Position numbers and translations under genes: made by a program
NCBI GenBank assembly: GCA_029448655.1
Contig: JACCLO010000010.1
Coordinates: forward strand, 2,604,001 to 2,668,000
Reading direction: 5' to 3'
Length of the DNA stretch: 64,000 nt
Source: Wolfiporia cocos
Lineage: Eukaryota > Basidiomycota > Agaricomycetes > Polyporales > Phaeolaceae
Notes under the pieces: model-generated
The model's database searches: none
What the model was told of the DNA's origin: nothing
Seen by the model: only the letters and a program-made list of their open reading frames with translations
Shown here: in pieces, positions 24,363-37,832 of the stretch
Layout of the letters: every line of letters begins with the position of its first letter
Numbering within the stretch: position 1 is the first letter of the stretch

Positions 24363-25918
24363 TCTGCGCTCTCAGTGCAGGCGACTACACTCGGATGTGT
24401 TCGCCCGCAGTCGCACATGTTCCGCGTTTAAATATGTGGTCCTCGAACACACCCACGCTAATGTCGACTATCGCTCCTTGGCGGGAGTGTCATGTGGAAG
24501 AGCGTGGGGGCCGCGATGGCCGGCGCGCATGAGCACGGCAATAGTAGATAGGTTCAAGGCCTGATTCCGGAATCTCAAAAAGCATGTGTGAAAGCCTTAT
24601 AGCAGCTGATTGGTGGTCCAGCGGGTATTTGAACGGTATGATGATGACGATCCTGCAAGTCACTCGACTCACCGTGATCGGCGTCTGAATCAACCTGCCC
24701 TAAATGCCCTTATATAAAAGCGAGCGCGGCATTGTTCTTCAGCGTGCATGCCAGCTTCACAGGACTTGGCACCGGACGATCCATGAACATGGGTTTCAAG
24801 TGACTGAAGCGCAATCATCGTGTTCCCCTCTCCCTCGCCTGGCAGGCCGTCGGGGACGATCTCAAGTCTGAGATCGCCGAGCCATGCGCGATGTCTGCAC
24901 GTCTAGTCAGATCCCTGAACACCAGCTGGTGAGTTGTGTTTTTCTAACCTTCAGGACAGGAAAGTCTACACGATGAGAACAAGTTATCCCTGTCTTAACA
25001 CCCGTGTCGAGACTCAAATGCAATCTGATTCCCGTCATCTTCGATCGTTTGTTTCGCAGAGCGTTGTACTGACTGACAGTTGCACTCCCAGGTTTGATTT
25101 GATGCTAACCCGGCAGTGGCTAGATCGAGAATTTCCCTCCATCGGACATTGCCGCGAAACGGCAAGGCTTGAAGTTGTCGCTTCAGCAAGCGCATCCGCT
25201 TTCCATCCTGCGCTCCAATCTCGTCGCTGCGAGTCTGTAGAGCAGTGCAGCCCGCCGTGGTTGGTTGACGATTCGTAATGTCCTTGCATAATGCTCCTGT
25301 AGACCGTAGGTCCTGTCAATAGTTTGTTGTCGCTGCTCAATATCAATATCAGCCTCTTGAGCGTGTCGTATGTAAAATGGCCGACTTGATGCGTGATTTC
25401 GCTGAATGTTGACATTGAGTATAGCATTCGTGGGCTTGATGGATCAGTCAAGGATCAGTTCCAGTCGCTGGGTGGATCTCGGCTATGTGCGTACATTGGG
25501 ATGTAATACAAAGTCTTGGCTGTCGGACACGACACTCGTAAGGCGTTGTGGCTATTGATGCACTCATTCTAATGGGCGAGGATGAATACAGTATATGGAC
25601 GTGAAATGATGATGACTGGCGGCAGTCTACGCGGTACGCGACTTGTCTTCGTCAATTCATGGCTTTAAGCTTTATGATCTACTGCGCTCATATATCACGT
25701 GGGAATCATGGATCTCGCTAGTCCTAAGTCGATATTGCTCTTTGCGCTCTGTTATGAACTCTACCTTGTAGTCTCTGCCCCCTTATTATTGAGCTTGGGA
25801 TTGTCGCGTTCGTCACTCAAACGTGCGTTGCGTCGGTTTGGCTCGGTCACGGTTGCGCCTTCAGGATTCATAGTTGAGACTTGCTCATTGCGTTCCGGCG
25901 TTCTCTTGGTGCAAGTCT
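24363..25918. other. Divergent intergenic region
   Basis: Lies between the divergently transcribed hydrolase gene and Neo1. It contains a TATA-like tatataaaag near 24711-24720. No frame in it has a recognisable domain. Confidence 0.45.
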
Positions 25919-28900
25919 ATGTCTGAGATTCCTCTGCACAGTCTCGGACGTGCTAGAAGGAATAGAACGGGATACGCACCCCTGCAAGACGGTGGGCCTG
26001 ACGGCGAACACGAGCCCGACGACGAGATGTCCATGAGCACGCGAGTCGCTGCGTCACGGAGAAAGGGCAAGCGGAGAGAGCGGTACGACGTGGAGGATGC
26101 GGAGGAGCAGGCCAACTTACTTGGAGAGGAGACATTGGAGGATGGGGAGTATCCAGCTGGAGAGGAGTCGTCGAGGGATACGCATAGGCGGGAATCCCCT
26201 TCACAGGTGTGCATCTCTCGAGCCCGACTGCCGTGCTGCTGACTGCATGGGTGAAGTAGCGTTCTTCGCTCGTAAGGCGACTCAAGACGTCCAGTCAGGA
26301 CAAGTCTAGAACAATACCATTCCGCCCGCCAGGTGGGTCTGTCTTCAGCGTCGCTGGATGCCATCATAAACATCCGCACCAGACAAGCTGCGCAGCCGCT
26401 TTCCACCCAACATCGTTCGGAATCAAAAGTATAATGCGTTCACGTTCCTTCCGATCGTATTCTACGAACAGTTCAAGTTCTTCTTCAACCTCTATTTCCT
26501 TCTTGTCGCGCTCTCGCAATTTGTGCCTGCGCTCAAGATCGGTATGTCCGTTCATGCCACAATGCACACCCATTGACCCCGCGCAGGGTTCATCGCGACG
26601 TATATCGCGCCGCTCGCATTCGTGCTCAGCGTCACTATGGGCAAGGAGGCGTATGACGACTACAAGCGCAACCTGCGCGACCGCGAGGCGAACTCGGCGC
26701 GCTATTTGGTGCTTACTCCTCCGTCGCTAAGCTCTCGCCATCCGGACCGCCACGACGAGCACGAGCTTATCCGCAATGACGACGATGGCCCGCACGCGCG
26801 ATCTGTGCCGTCGTCCACGCTCCGTGTCGGCGACCTCGTCTTGCTCGAGAAGAACCAGCGCGTGCCTGCGGACCTCGTGTTGCTGCGCACATCGGACAGC
26901 TCGGGGACGTGCTTCATCCGCACGGACCAGCTGGACGGCGAGACGGACTGGAAGCTGCGCGTCGCAGTTCCCGTGTCCCAGAAGCTGCCGAGCGAGCGCG
27001 AGCTCATGAATCTGGACGCCGAAGTTTATGGTAAGTGCTATACTCGTTGCGGTAAGTGCGATCGTAACGGCTTGCTGCAAAGCGGACGCGCCTATGAAGG
27101 ACATCCACACGTTCATTGGCACGTTCACAATCAACACACCGCCAACAGCGTCCGAGAACGACGTACCTATGGTGCCTGTGCCTACTGTCGAACCTCTGAC
27201 GGCTGAGAATGTCTTGTGGGCTAATACTGTTCTGGCTGCTGGCTCTGCTATCGGATTTGTCGTCTATACTGGCTTGGAGACTCGCGCGGTCATGAACACC
27301 AGTCATCCTGAAACGAAGGTAGGCTTGCTTGATCTCGAAATTAACCGGCTGGCCAAGGTACGTCTGAGGAGGTAGACGCGTTGTCGCCATAGTCTTAAGA
27401 GTATTTCCCTAGATTCTCTGCGCGGTTACATTCGCGCTCTCATTCGTCCTGGTTGCGTTAAATGGATTCCGGGGGCTATGGTACATCTATATATTCCGGT
27501 TCCTTATTTTGTTCTCGTCTATTATACCCATCAGGTACGTTGTTCCGGAGACGAGAAGTAGGTGAAACTTACTGTGGTATGGTTTTAAGTTTGCGCGTGA
27601 ACCTGGACATGGGCAAGACGGTCTATGCGCAACAAATTATGACTGACAAGGAGATACCCAATACAATCGTCCGGACTAGTACATTGCCTGAAGAGCTTGG
27701 TCGGATAGAGTATCTATTGAGCGATAAGACTGGTACACTAACGCAGAATGGTTCGCATTCAGCGGCGTTGGCTTCAATATCTGATTGACATGCGGCCAAC
27801 AGAGATGGAGATGAAGAAACTGCACATGGGAACCGTCTCTTATGGATACGACTCGATGGATGAAGTTTCACATCAGCTCGCGATGGCATTCGGGACTAGC
27901 GTTGAGCAAGGTAATGTTGGCGACCTATCGAGTTGTGAGCAAGGCTAGTGACTGAATTCAGATATAGCGCATGGTAGGTCCGGTTCTACCGTGACGGGCG
28001 CACATCTAGCTACTCGTGGACGAAGAGACATGTCTTCGCGTGTTCACGATGTTGTGCTCAGTCTTGCGCTATGCCACAATGTTTGTGAATCCGGTGTTCA
28101 TTCAGGGGGAATTGTTGATCATCCGTGTCGTCCCTGCAGGTTACTCCCGTGAACAACGACGATGGAACGGTCACATACCAAGCCTCGTCCCCGGACGAAG
28201 TCGCCATCGTGAAGTGGACCGAGTCGGTCGGGCTAACGCTGACCTTCCGCGACCGCACGCGCATTGAGCTGCAGACCCCATCGGGCGCGCACATCGAGTA
28301 CGATGTCCTGGAGCTCTTCCCGTTCACGTCCGAGTCGAAGCGCATGGGCATCGTCGTGCGCGACACGCAGACGGGCGAGATCACGTTCTTGCAGAAGGGC
28401 GCAGACGTGGTCATGGCACGCATCGTACAGCGGAACGACTGGCTCGAGGAGGAATGCGCGAACATGGCACGCGAGGGCCTGCGTACGCTCGTCATGGCTA
28501 GGAAACGCCTCAGCGAGCAGTCATATGCACTGTTCAAGGAACAACATCACCAGGCTCGCATCAGGCTCGAGGGCCGCAACGAGGCGATGGCTGCTGTTGT
28601 TGCGGAAATGCTGGAGCATGACATGGAACTGCTCGGGTTGACGGGAGTCGAGGACAAGCTACAAGATGAGGTCAAGTCGACGCTCGAGCTGTTGCGCAAT
28701 GCAGGTATCAAGATTTGGATGTTGACAGGCGACAAGATCGAGACTGCGACATGTATTGCCATCTCGACGAAGCTCGTCGCGAGGAACCAATATATCCATC
28801 AAGTGGCAAAATGTGGGTGACGCAAGTCAGAGTCAGACTCGTGGGTGCTGACAAGCATCTGCCTCAGTGAAGACCTCCAGCGAAGTGCGCGACGAGCTTG

Positions 28901-30200
28901 AGTTCCTGCAGAACAAACTTGATTGTTGTCTGGTCATCGACGGTGAATCATTGCAAGTACGTGAATTTCTGGGTCGTCTTTTCGTCCAATCTCACGTAAC
29001 GCAACAGCTCTGCCTAAATCTGTTCCAAAACGAGTTCATTGAGATTGCCACCAAGCTGTCCGCCGTCGTAGCGTGTCGATGCTCGCCGACCCAGAAAGCA
29101 GACGTGGCACGCCTCATCCGCAAGCATACCAAGAAGCGGGTATGCTGTATTGGAGACGGAGGTAACGACGTCAGCATGATCCAGGCCGCAGACGTCGGTA
29201 TGTCTATCCATTTCGCTGTCTGGGTGAGCATGGGCTGACACGTCCGCCAGGCGTCGGTATCGTCGGGAAAGAAGGCAAACAAGCCTCCCTCGCTGCCGAT
29301 TTCTCGGTCACGCAGTTCAGCCACCTCACGAAGCTGCTCCTCTGGCATGGGCGCAACTCGTACCGCCGCTCTGCGAAGCTTGCCCAGTTCGTGATCCACC
29401 GCGGGTTGATCATCTCGGTCATGCAGGCGGTCTTTTCCGCGATTTTCTACTTTGCGCCGATCGCTCTGTATCAGGGCTGGTTGATGGTCGGGTATGCCAC
29501 AATCTACACGATGGCTCCCGTGTTCTCGCTCGTGCTGGACCGTGACGTGAACGAGGACTTGGCGCTGCTGTATCCGGAGCTGTACAAGGAACTTGTCAAG
29601 GTTTGTCTTGAGGACTTGCTGCGGGGATCCTGGGCTAAACCGTGGTACAGGGCCGGATATTGTCGTTCAAGACGTTCTTCATGTGGCTCATGATCAGTAT
29701 CTATCAAGGTATGTGCGTGCGGACCACAGGGGCTGCTCTGGTGACATTGCTTTCTCAGGCGCTGCAATCATGATAATGTCGCTAGTCCTCTTCGAGAACG
29801 AATTCTTGAATATTGTCTCAATCTCCTTCACGGCACTAATTCTCAACGAGCTCATCATGGTCGCGCTCGAAATTACGACATGGTACGCACCCGGTCTCAT
29901 CCTCCGTGCTACACGCTAAAGAGGCCCTAGGCACATCTACATGGTCATCTCCGAGGTTGCCACCCTGTTCTTCTACGTGATCAGCATCGCATTCCTTCCA
30001 GAGTACTTCGGTGCGCGAGGTACATAGATGCAGCTCGACATCAGTACTGACCTTGTTGCTGTACAGATCTGTCTTTCGTGGTGTCAGTGAGGTTTGCGTG
30101 GAAGGTGGCGGTCATCGTCGCGATCAGCGCGTTCCCCCTATACATCGTCAAGCTCATCCGAAGCCGCGTCGCCCCCGCCGCGTCGAGTAAATTATTGTGA
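25919..30200 (+). CDS. NEO1: P4-type ATPase, phospholipid flippase of the Neo1/ATP9 class
   Basis: Flips aminophospholipids to the cytosolic leaflet of Golgi/endosomal membranes; unlike Drs2/Dnf flippases, Neo1-class enzymes work without a Cdc50 subunit. 1135 aa. Seventeen exons: 25919-26206, 26299-26332, 26383-26541, 26587-27030, 27083-27357, 27413-27534, 27590-27750, 27803-27910, 27962-28080, 28140-28812, 28868-28956, 29008-29197, 29251-29600, 29651-29708, 29759-29882, 29931-30010, 30067-30200. Motifs: [17 protein letters not shown] before the first membrane helices, [15 protein letters not shown] in the actuator domain (about 277), [10 protein letters not shown] in helix 4, the phosphorylation motif SDKTGTLTQ (Asp about 486), KGAD, MLTGDK, and [10 protein letters not shown] (about 872). 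The class call rests on [20 protein letters not shown] and the short cytosolic tail. Intron 1 (92 nt) is the least certain junction. Confidence 0.94.
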
Positions 30201-30402
30201 CACTTACCGCCCTCACAAACATTTATACACTACGAGTCAGCCTGTATCTTACGCGCACGCGCACGTATAGTTGCTCTTTATGGCATTCAGTGTTGTTGTC
30301 AGTGTCATGCTACTAGTCAGAAACAGGATTGCAGGTATGCGAGAGAACGAGCGAAGAAACAAAGCCGACAGCGTCAAGATGCGCCGCCGCCCGCGCACCC
30401 AC

Positions 30403-33400
30403 TCACGGCGGCGACGACGGGTTGTGCGCCTGCGCGTGCTGCGCCGCGTGGAACGGGCTCCCCTGGAAGAACGGCGGCGGCTGCCACGGCTGCTCCTGCC
30501 CGGGGGCGCCCCAGCCCACGCCCATCGGCACGCCCACGCCCACGCCCACGCCCGCGCCCATCTGCGGCACGCGCGGCGACGGCGACGGGAACCCCCACGG
30601 CGCAGGGCCCGCGCGGGCGGGCGAGCCCCACCCGGGCGCCTGCACGATCGTGCTCCGGCGCGTGGGCTGCACGACCTCGTCCGCGTCCGGCAGCAGCGCG
30701 GAGCTCCCGAGCACCTTCGGGCTCGGCGACCGCCGGCTGGGCGACGCCGACCCGGACCCCGACGCGTCCGTCGCGCCGCTCGGCGTCGGGCGCGCGATCG
30801 GCGCCGGGCGCGTGATCGGCCCTGGCGGGAACGGCTGCGTCGGCGACGTGAGCGCGCTCGCGGACGCGTGGTGCCCCGCCCGCGAGGGCGGTGCGATCGG
30901 CGGCGGGAGCGGGGCCTGCGCCGGCGTCTGCGGGACGAGCGGCGGCGGCGGCGCGATGGGGCCCATCGACGTCGAGGGCGTGAGCGGTGTCGGCTGTTGC
31001 GGGACGGGGCGCAGTGGGAAGCCGTGCTCGAGCGGCGGCGGGCCGAGCGGCCGGGGCAGCGCTGACGGCGCGAGCTGCGCGGGGCCGGGCGCGGGGACGA
31101 ACGGCGCGTGCGCGTGCGGCGAGAACGGCACGCGCGCCGGGAACGCCTGCGGCGGGAGGTGCGGCGGGGGCAGCTGCTGCGCGGGCGGGCCGTTGGTCAC
31201 CACGCGCGGCTGCGGCGGACGCTGCGCAGGCCCAGGCTTGCTCGAGGTCGAGGGCTTCTTTTGCTGCGGCTGGGGATGCGGGACGGGCGGTACTGCGTTC
31301 TGGGGCGAGCGCTGCGGTTGCGAGGGCCCGGCGGTGGGTGCACCGCTGTTGGCGGGGTTCGCACTGCGCGGAGACGTGGACGGGCGTGCAGGGCGGGAGG
31401 AGCTCGCACGCTGCTGTTGAGCAGCCCGCTCGCGCGCCTCGCGCTCCGCCTTCTCCCTCTCCGCCTTCTCCCTCTCGGCGCGCTCCCGCTCAGCCTTTTC
31501 CCGCTCGGCCTTTTCCCGCTCCTCCCTCTCCTTGCGCTCCCGCTCCTCGCGCTCCTTCCTCTCGCGCTCCTCTCTATCCCTTCTTTCCTTCTCTGCCCGC
31601 TCCTTGTCCTCCCTCTCCTTCCGTTCCCGCTCCGCCTTTTCCCTAGCCTTCCGTTCCTTCTCCTCCCTCGCCTTCCGCTCGCGCTCCTCACGCTCTTTCC
31701 GTTCTGCACGCTGCCGCTCCTCGCGCTTCCGCCGCTCCTCCTCACGGCGTGCGCGCTCCTCATCCTGCGCCTTGCGCTGCGCCTCGCGCTTGCGGCGCGC
31801 CTCCTCCTCCTGCGCGGCCTGCTTCGCACGCAGCGCGGCCTCCTCCGCGGCCTTCTGTGCAAGCTTGGCCGCGCGCTCCTCCTCCTTGGCGAGCTTCTGC
31901 TGGCTATATGCGCCCATTCCGTCAGTCTCCCGGTCTCTCCGCGAGAAGGGGAAGGGGAGGGGAGGAAGGGAAGAGAGCGCGGCTCACCGCTTCTTGTTCT
32001 TCTTGCGCTCGTTCGCGCTCTGCTTCTTGGCCTCGCGCTCGCGCTGGGTGCGGTCCTCGTCCTCGAGCTCGCGCAGGAGCTGCTGCTGGCGCTCCTGCGC
32101 GACCTTCTCGCGGTACGCCTGCAGGACGCGCTGCTCGAACATGCGCGCGGCGAAGATGCTGAACATGCGCTTGCCCTCCTCCATCTTCTGCTCGTCCGTC
32201 ATGACCTGCAGGCGGCCGGTCAGTATCGGATGCGCGCATACAGCGGCAGAGACGGGAGAGAGGCGGGCGGGGGGGACACGCACATCCTCGTCCTCGTCCT
32301 CGTCGTCCTCGTCGTCCTCGGGGCCGTCGCTCTCGTCGGCGTCGTCGCTCTCGTCGTCGTCGTCGTCTTCGACGTCCGCGGCGGCCTCCTCCTCGCGCTG
32401 CATGCGGCGCTCGGCGAGCTGCTCCATCATCTCGAGGAACTTCTGCCCGTCGTTCTTGAGCAGGTCGTCGGCGACGGTCAGTATATTCCCTGCGCACGTC
32501 AAAATGCCGCTCGGCGCGCGAGGGGAACGGGGAGCACACACCAGTGACGTTGAGGCTGGGGGGGCCAAAGCCGTTCGCGCGCGCGGTGCGGGGCACGGGC
32601 GCGTCGTCGTCGGGCTCGTCCTCGTCCTCGTCCGCGTCGTCCTCGTCCTCCTCGTACTCATCGTCGTCCTCGTCCTCGTAGTCCTCGGCGGGGTCGTCCT
32701 CGGCGTCGTGCGGGTCGTCGTCGGGGGGCACGCGGCGGTGGGCGTGGCCGTTGGCGAGGGGCTTGGGGCGGGCACGGGGCGGGGCGGGGTGGGGGCCGAC
32801 GACGGCGCCGTGCTTGTCGAGCTCGACGGAGCCGGGGAAGGGCCCGGGGCCCGGCGGGGGCGGGAGGGTGCCGCCGGAGGAGAGGTAGCGCTGCTGGTAG
32901 TTCGCGTACTGTTCTAGCTCCTCGTAATAAGCATCGTACAGTACCTCGAGCTCTTCCTCTATCGCGTTTCTGCGGGGGGCGGGGGGAGTGCGCGTCAGAA
33001 AAATTTTCAGCGGGCGGGGGGCGGGGACGCACCGCTTGCGGCCGCAGACGGCGCAGGAGCACGAGTGGCGCTGCTGCTCCTTCATCTTCTTGAGCACGGC
33101 GTCCTTTTCGATCTTGACGAGCGCGCGGCGGTCGTCCTCGCCGAGGGCGAGCCAAAAGTCCTTGATGCGCTCGCGCTCCTCGGTGGTGCTGGTGCTCCAG
33201 ATCTTTGCGCCGCCGTTTGGGGGCGCGGAGGGCTTGGCGGCGGCGGGGGGGCGGGGCTTCTGGGGGGCGGATGCGTTGGAGGACGGGGGCGATGGGTGGT
33301 GATGGGCGTGCGGGTGGGGGGCGTACGCGTGGGAGGCGAGGGGGGCCTTTGCCTGCGCGCGGCGGGACTGGGGGGGCGGGGTGGGCGCGGGCTGGGGGGC

Positions 33401-34033
33401 GGGCGAGTACTGCATGGGCTTCTTGCCCGCCGCGCGGGAGGAGGGCGGCGGATGGTCTGCAGCGGCCGTCGTGCGCGCGGGGGGCATCGAGCCGGTGGGG
33501 GGAGAACAGCGCCGCGCGTCTCCCTCCGCGGGCCCCTCCGACCCCCCGGCCCCGGCCCGCTTCTTCCTCCGCCGCCGCCGCCGCCCGGCCTGCGCCAGGT
33601 CCGTGCCCTCCGCGGCCAGCACCGTCCCCGCCCCGCCCGCCGCCGCCGCCGCCTGCTCCATCGCGAGCCCGAACGCCTCGTCCGCGAACGCCCCCGCGTC
33701 CAGCCCCGCCGCCCCCCGCCCGCCCGCCGCGCCGAGCTGCTGCGCGAACGCGACCATCGCCTCCGTCCGCTCCTCCCCCTCCTCCGCCCCGAGCGCCTCC
33801 AGGTGCATGTACGTGTTCCGCACAAAGTTCCGGATGTGCTCGGGGAACGTCGCGAACAGCGCCTCGTCGCCCGCCCCCGCCCCGCCCCCGAGCGACCCCG
33901 CCGCGTCCTCCGCGTACAGCTCCTCCGCGGGCGCACCCGCGACGGGTGCCGCGCGCGCCCCGCTCCTCTTTTTCCTGCCCTTCTTCGGCGCCGCCCCGCG
34001 CGCACTCCGTGCCCGTCGGTCCTCTGCCGTCAT
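30403..34033 (-). CDS. NST1: Stress response protein NST1
   Basis: Conserved fungal protein; in yeast it affects salt tolerance and mRNA-related processes, and its molecular activity is poorly defined. 1117 aa in five exons (complement): 33033-34033, 32542-32969, 32284-32489, 31988-32205, 30403-31903. Order of segments: an N-terminal Ala/Gly-rich part with [20 protein letters not shown], a basic run, a Pro-rich part, [28 protein letters not shown] with [10 protein letters not shown], then [23 protein letters not shown] long Asp/Glu tract follows, then [28 protein letters not shown], an extended charged coiled coil of Lys/Arg/Glu heptads (about 620-800), and a Pro-rich C-terminus. This is the full NST1 layout. 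The last 202 bases before Neo1 are shared 3' sequence between the two convergent genes. Extreme GC content opens several long shadow frames here. Confidence 0.93.
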
Positions 34034-34356
34034 CGTGTGCGTCGGTGCGCGTGTGCGCCGCTGCGTCTCTGGTTTCTGCGTGCGTGGTGCTCCGCCGTCT
34101 CCGTCCGTCTTGCGTCGCGGGTGGCGATCTGACTGCGCGGCCGCCTAGTATCGGGTCGGTGCGCAGCTCGGCACAGTTCGCGATCGCGACAAGGCTGGTC
34201 TCAGACACTGGTTGAGCAGAAGCCGCCTGGGAGCGCGCGCGACCCCTCGGCGCCGGCGCCGCCATCAGGCACCGTGGGGTTAGGGCTTCTGCGGACACAC
34301 TCCCCGGGGTCTCCCGCCCGTGGGGTCCATCGACCGAGCGAGTGCGTGTGGCATGG

Positions 34357-35405
34357 TAGTCTCGTGACCAGACGGTAAATACCGGCGGAGTTTTAATATC
34401 TGAGGGCTCGCGCGGTGTATAACTGGGGATGGGCAACCCCGCCTAGAAATGTGTCCTGAGCTTATCACGTCGGAGTCTGAACCACCTACCCAATGTGGTA
34501 TTTAGATGCCGAGACTGCGAATGTGGCGCTATCGACGCTGGTACTATCGGGACCTGAGCCTGTACCGGCGCCGGTACCTAAGCACCACTGTAGACACGGC
34601 TATGTACTGCAACGTTCATTCAAGATGTAAGCTCCGTAGATGCTCAAGATATAATGAAACATACAATGAGCCCTTGATATCTTTGTCAGTTCTTTCCAGC
34701 AACTCCTCGACGATATCGAGCCATCAAACGCGACGTGGCGGCGTTCGCATCCCAGTTAGGAAGGCAGGTACATTCATACCACTGGCACATAAATATTCTG
34801 CACCTCACAAGTACATTCATTCTGTAGGTAGGTAACAATCTAAGAGCGCTTTATTGATAGTGTAGTTTCGACCTGAGCGATCTGAGGGTCCTATCGATTT
34901 TCACATCATGATTGGCAAGCATTCTAAATCATACTCCCATACATTGATGGATTGGTATCTCCTCCTTCAACAGTGATCTACAGCAAAAACCTAGTACACA
35001 GATTGATTCTGTTTGCCTTTCCGCAGAAATCGTTGGGAACACATTTCCGTTAAACTGTCTTGTAGTTGCAGTGTGCCATGCGCGATGTACGAAATTGTAC
35101 AGTACAGATTTTATCTCAAAATTCTGTTCCGAAGAAATTGATGTATTCAATGTTCTGAGCAATACACCCCACTGACACAAGGCATGAATGTTTTTATGTG
35201 AGGAGCCTTTACATTGATACCGTCGCGCTCTGCGCGCCAAGCCCGTGCCGCAGTGAGAGCTGTCCGGCATGTACTGTGGCGTGTGATAGACGCCGGACAT
35301 CCGGAATTTGCCGCTCCCCTACGGTTGCCCCTCCCCAGTTATACACCGCGACGAGCCTTCAGATATTCAAACTCCGTCCGGTGTTACCGTCTGGTCACGA
35401 GACTA
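34357..35405. mobile_element. Non-autonomous DNA transposon, Mutator-like, with 9-bp TSD
   Basis: Flanked by the exact 9-bp direct repeat GTGGCATGG (34348-34356 and 35406-35414). Termini are TAGTCTCGTGACCAGACGG and its reverse complement; the inverted repeats run about 85-90 bp, through GTGTATAACTGGGGA, with scattered substitutions. The 0.87 kb interior is AT-richer than the surroundings and has no recognisable protein. A 9-bp TSD with long terminal inverted repeats fits Mutator-like elements. A second element with the same TAGTCTCG end lies at 45399-46104. Confidence 0.85.
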
Positions 35406-35414
35406 GTGGCATGG

Positions 35415-36463
35415 CTGTTCACTGCACTGACAAACCTCGCGCGGATGGCCCTGGCACGCGATCCGACGATCGTCCGCTATTGGCGCGATCGAGCAATGGT
35501 GACGCAGCGCACACGGAGGTAGTGTATAATCTCGTCAGGCGGCAGCGTCGCATGGCCCGCCCAGCTCAAGTAATCGCGCGGTGTTCGTGTGTGGCGTCTG
35601 CATCCCCGCCACACGCGCGATCGCGCCGCTGATCTTGCTCTAACTGCGTCAGGCGCGCTTAGACATGTGGTCGTACGACTTGCGCTACGGAAGTGCGCCC
35701 GCCTCTTCCTCTCTTGCGCTCAGTCTCCGCGTCTCGCGCTCGCGTGATAGCACAATCACCGCCCGATCTCTTCCTCTGTCGAGCGCGAACGGCTCCGGTG
35801 CGGTCCGTGGACTTCATGCATACACTCCCTGCAGCCACCGATCGCGCAACGCAGTTCGAGGGAACGCACGCATGCACGGTTACTCGGCAGCGCGCACCTA
35901 GGCGTCACTCTCCATCGCAACACTCTGCACCGCTCGAGCGGTCCTCTCCCGACAGTAACAGTCTTGGGCATCTCGGATATCCACTCCGCTCGTCGGCAGG
36001 CTGCGTCTCACCTCTGGCGCCTCCTCGCGTGGCGCTGCGACCATCTCACTGGACCAGCGCGCCGCTCGGAACCTGCTACGTCTTTGTCTCGGGCTGCATG
36101 CACCCGGGTCGAACTAGGTCGTCGGATCGCGAACTCGTCGCGTCTGCGTATGGGCACCGTTCCTGGCCGGTGCTTTCCACGCAGCTAATCTATGCGCTCG
36201 AGCGACCTCTGAGAGCGATGTGCCTCGCTCGGGGATATTGTACTTGCGATGCTGAACTCGTACCATCGGGTGGCGAGACTATCCCATATCGAAACTTTGA
36301 TTTCTTGGATTGCGCGCCTTGCAGACGATCCGTGGGACCGACGGCTGAGCAACGGCATAGAGCTCTTGAAAGTTTGAGCGTCTGTGGAGAATGCAACACC
36401 GATGGACGGGTGCGCGTATCGTCTGCACTACAAGCCAACAAATGAAGTTCAAGCAGGACCATC
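35415..36463. other. No gene recognised
   Basis: CpG-rich sequence with long open frames on both strands but no domains, no repeats that I can see and no plausible gene model. Confidence 0.4.
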
Positions 36464-36694
36464 TCACACTCGATCAACCGTGACACGAGCATGCTGTCCG
36501 TCCTCAGTCCGCAGAATCGCGACGACCTCGGGCGCGGCAGGCCGCTCGCTCCATTCCTGGTGCCAACACGCGGCGACCCATTCCCACATAGCGTCGGACA
36601 GCCATTCACTCACCATGGACATCGAGAACCGCACATTGTCCCATAATACGCCGATACACCTTGCGATATCTGGAAGACCCAGGCATTTCCACAC
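36464..36694 (-). pseudogene. C-terminal fragment of a kinase-like domain
   Basis: The frame ends in SDAMWEWVAACWHQEWSERP followed by AAPEVVAIL. This is the W-x-CW-x-RP-x-V-x-L ending of tyrosine-kinase-like domains common in mushroom genomes. No catalytic loop or nucleotide-binding segment is found upstream on this strand, where the CpG-poor mobile-element sequence begins at about 36770. Probably a gene truncated by insertion or decay. The call rests on one motif. Confidence 0.4.
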
Positions 36695-37832
36695 AATGAC
36701 TTCTCTGCAGACAGCCTATATAGTATCGATCTCTCAAGGCTCACCAATGATGAAGGGCGAGGGCCGGACACATACCTTTGAAAACTTATGCAATTGTTCC
36801 CACCACTTGCAACTGGGATTTGATCAATTTTTGCAATTGTATGTGCTGGAAGAAATGAGGGAGATGCCCTTGTCTCTTGCAAAGCTGTTTTAGGGTGTGG
36901 AACATTGTGTTCCTGAGATCATCACTGAGGCCCAGACTTCTGCTATGGGGTATCATCTGTGTTACTAATGAGAAGAACATCTGATATCTCATGGGGAGCT
37001 TATGTCAACAGAGCACAACTCACCTGGTCCAGCAACTCAGTAATTGCTGCTGTATAAGTGCTGTCTTGGGTAAAAAGTAAAATAACTTCATGCATGGAAG
37101 AAATGTCTTGATTATGAGCTGTACAAACTCTGAGAGTTGTACCAAAGGCTAATGGTTGTCAGATATTAGGCTTTCATCTGAATTCGAACAACCAATCTGA
37201 CACACTATATGTGGGCTTGTACAAGCAATTGCTGGAAACAGACTCATAGCTGTAGAAGCTAACATCATCATGGGAGCCTCTTGCTTCTGCAGTGGTCATG
37301 CATAGTGTTGCCTCTGTAAGTACTTCTTGGACAGAGAGCTGATAACTGTACCTCAGAGATACCATGTCCTGCAGAGCAAATGTCCCTAGCAAACAGTTCC
37401 AAGAACTGTAAGGAATTGTTGTTCTGGAAATATGATGCAGAAATGGCATCATGTGTACTACAGTCCCTAACCTACCTAGGTGATAATAAGAGCAGTTGCT
37501 TGAAGGGTGCAGATGGTTGGGACTAGCAGACTAGCATGCATAGGGACAAAGCCAAGACTGAGGGGACACGCCCTCAATATCAAGAATAACAAGTCTGAGT
37601 GGTAATGCTCAGACAATGTAGCTTAAGTACACATGAGGCAGCATGCATACTAAGTACTACCCTAAAGTAGAGGGCCATGCACCACTATCATAATGTAAGC
37701 TAAGTCCATGTGACCTATAGTAACATGTAGGTATCAGAATCCATATCTAATCTAATCAACAGGTTAGGACGTAGCGCTGGCTGGCATGTCAGGACATTGG
37801 TTCAAAACTGGGGGAGGGCAATATACTTGAAC

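Noticed and set aside
27751..27802. Apparent early stop in Neo1 after the DKTGTLTQN motif
   Set aside because: The stop is in a 52-nt intron; splicing continues into [11 protein letters not shown] as in the family.
30271..34215. Very long plus-strand and alternative-frame ORFs across the NST1 locus
   Set aside because: They are shadows of the GC-rich minus-strand NST1 gene, with low-complexity Arg/Ala/Gly/Pro products and no domains.
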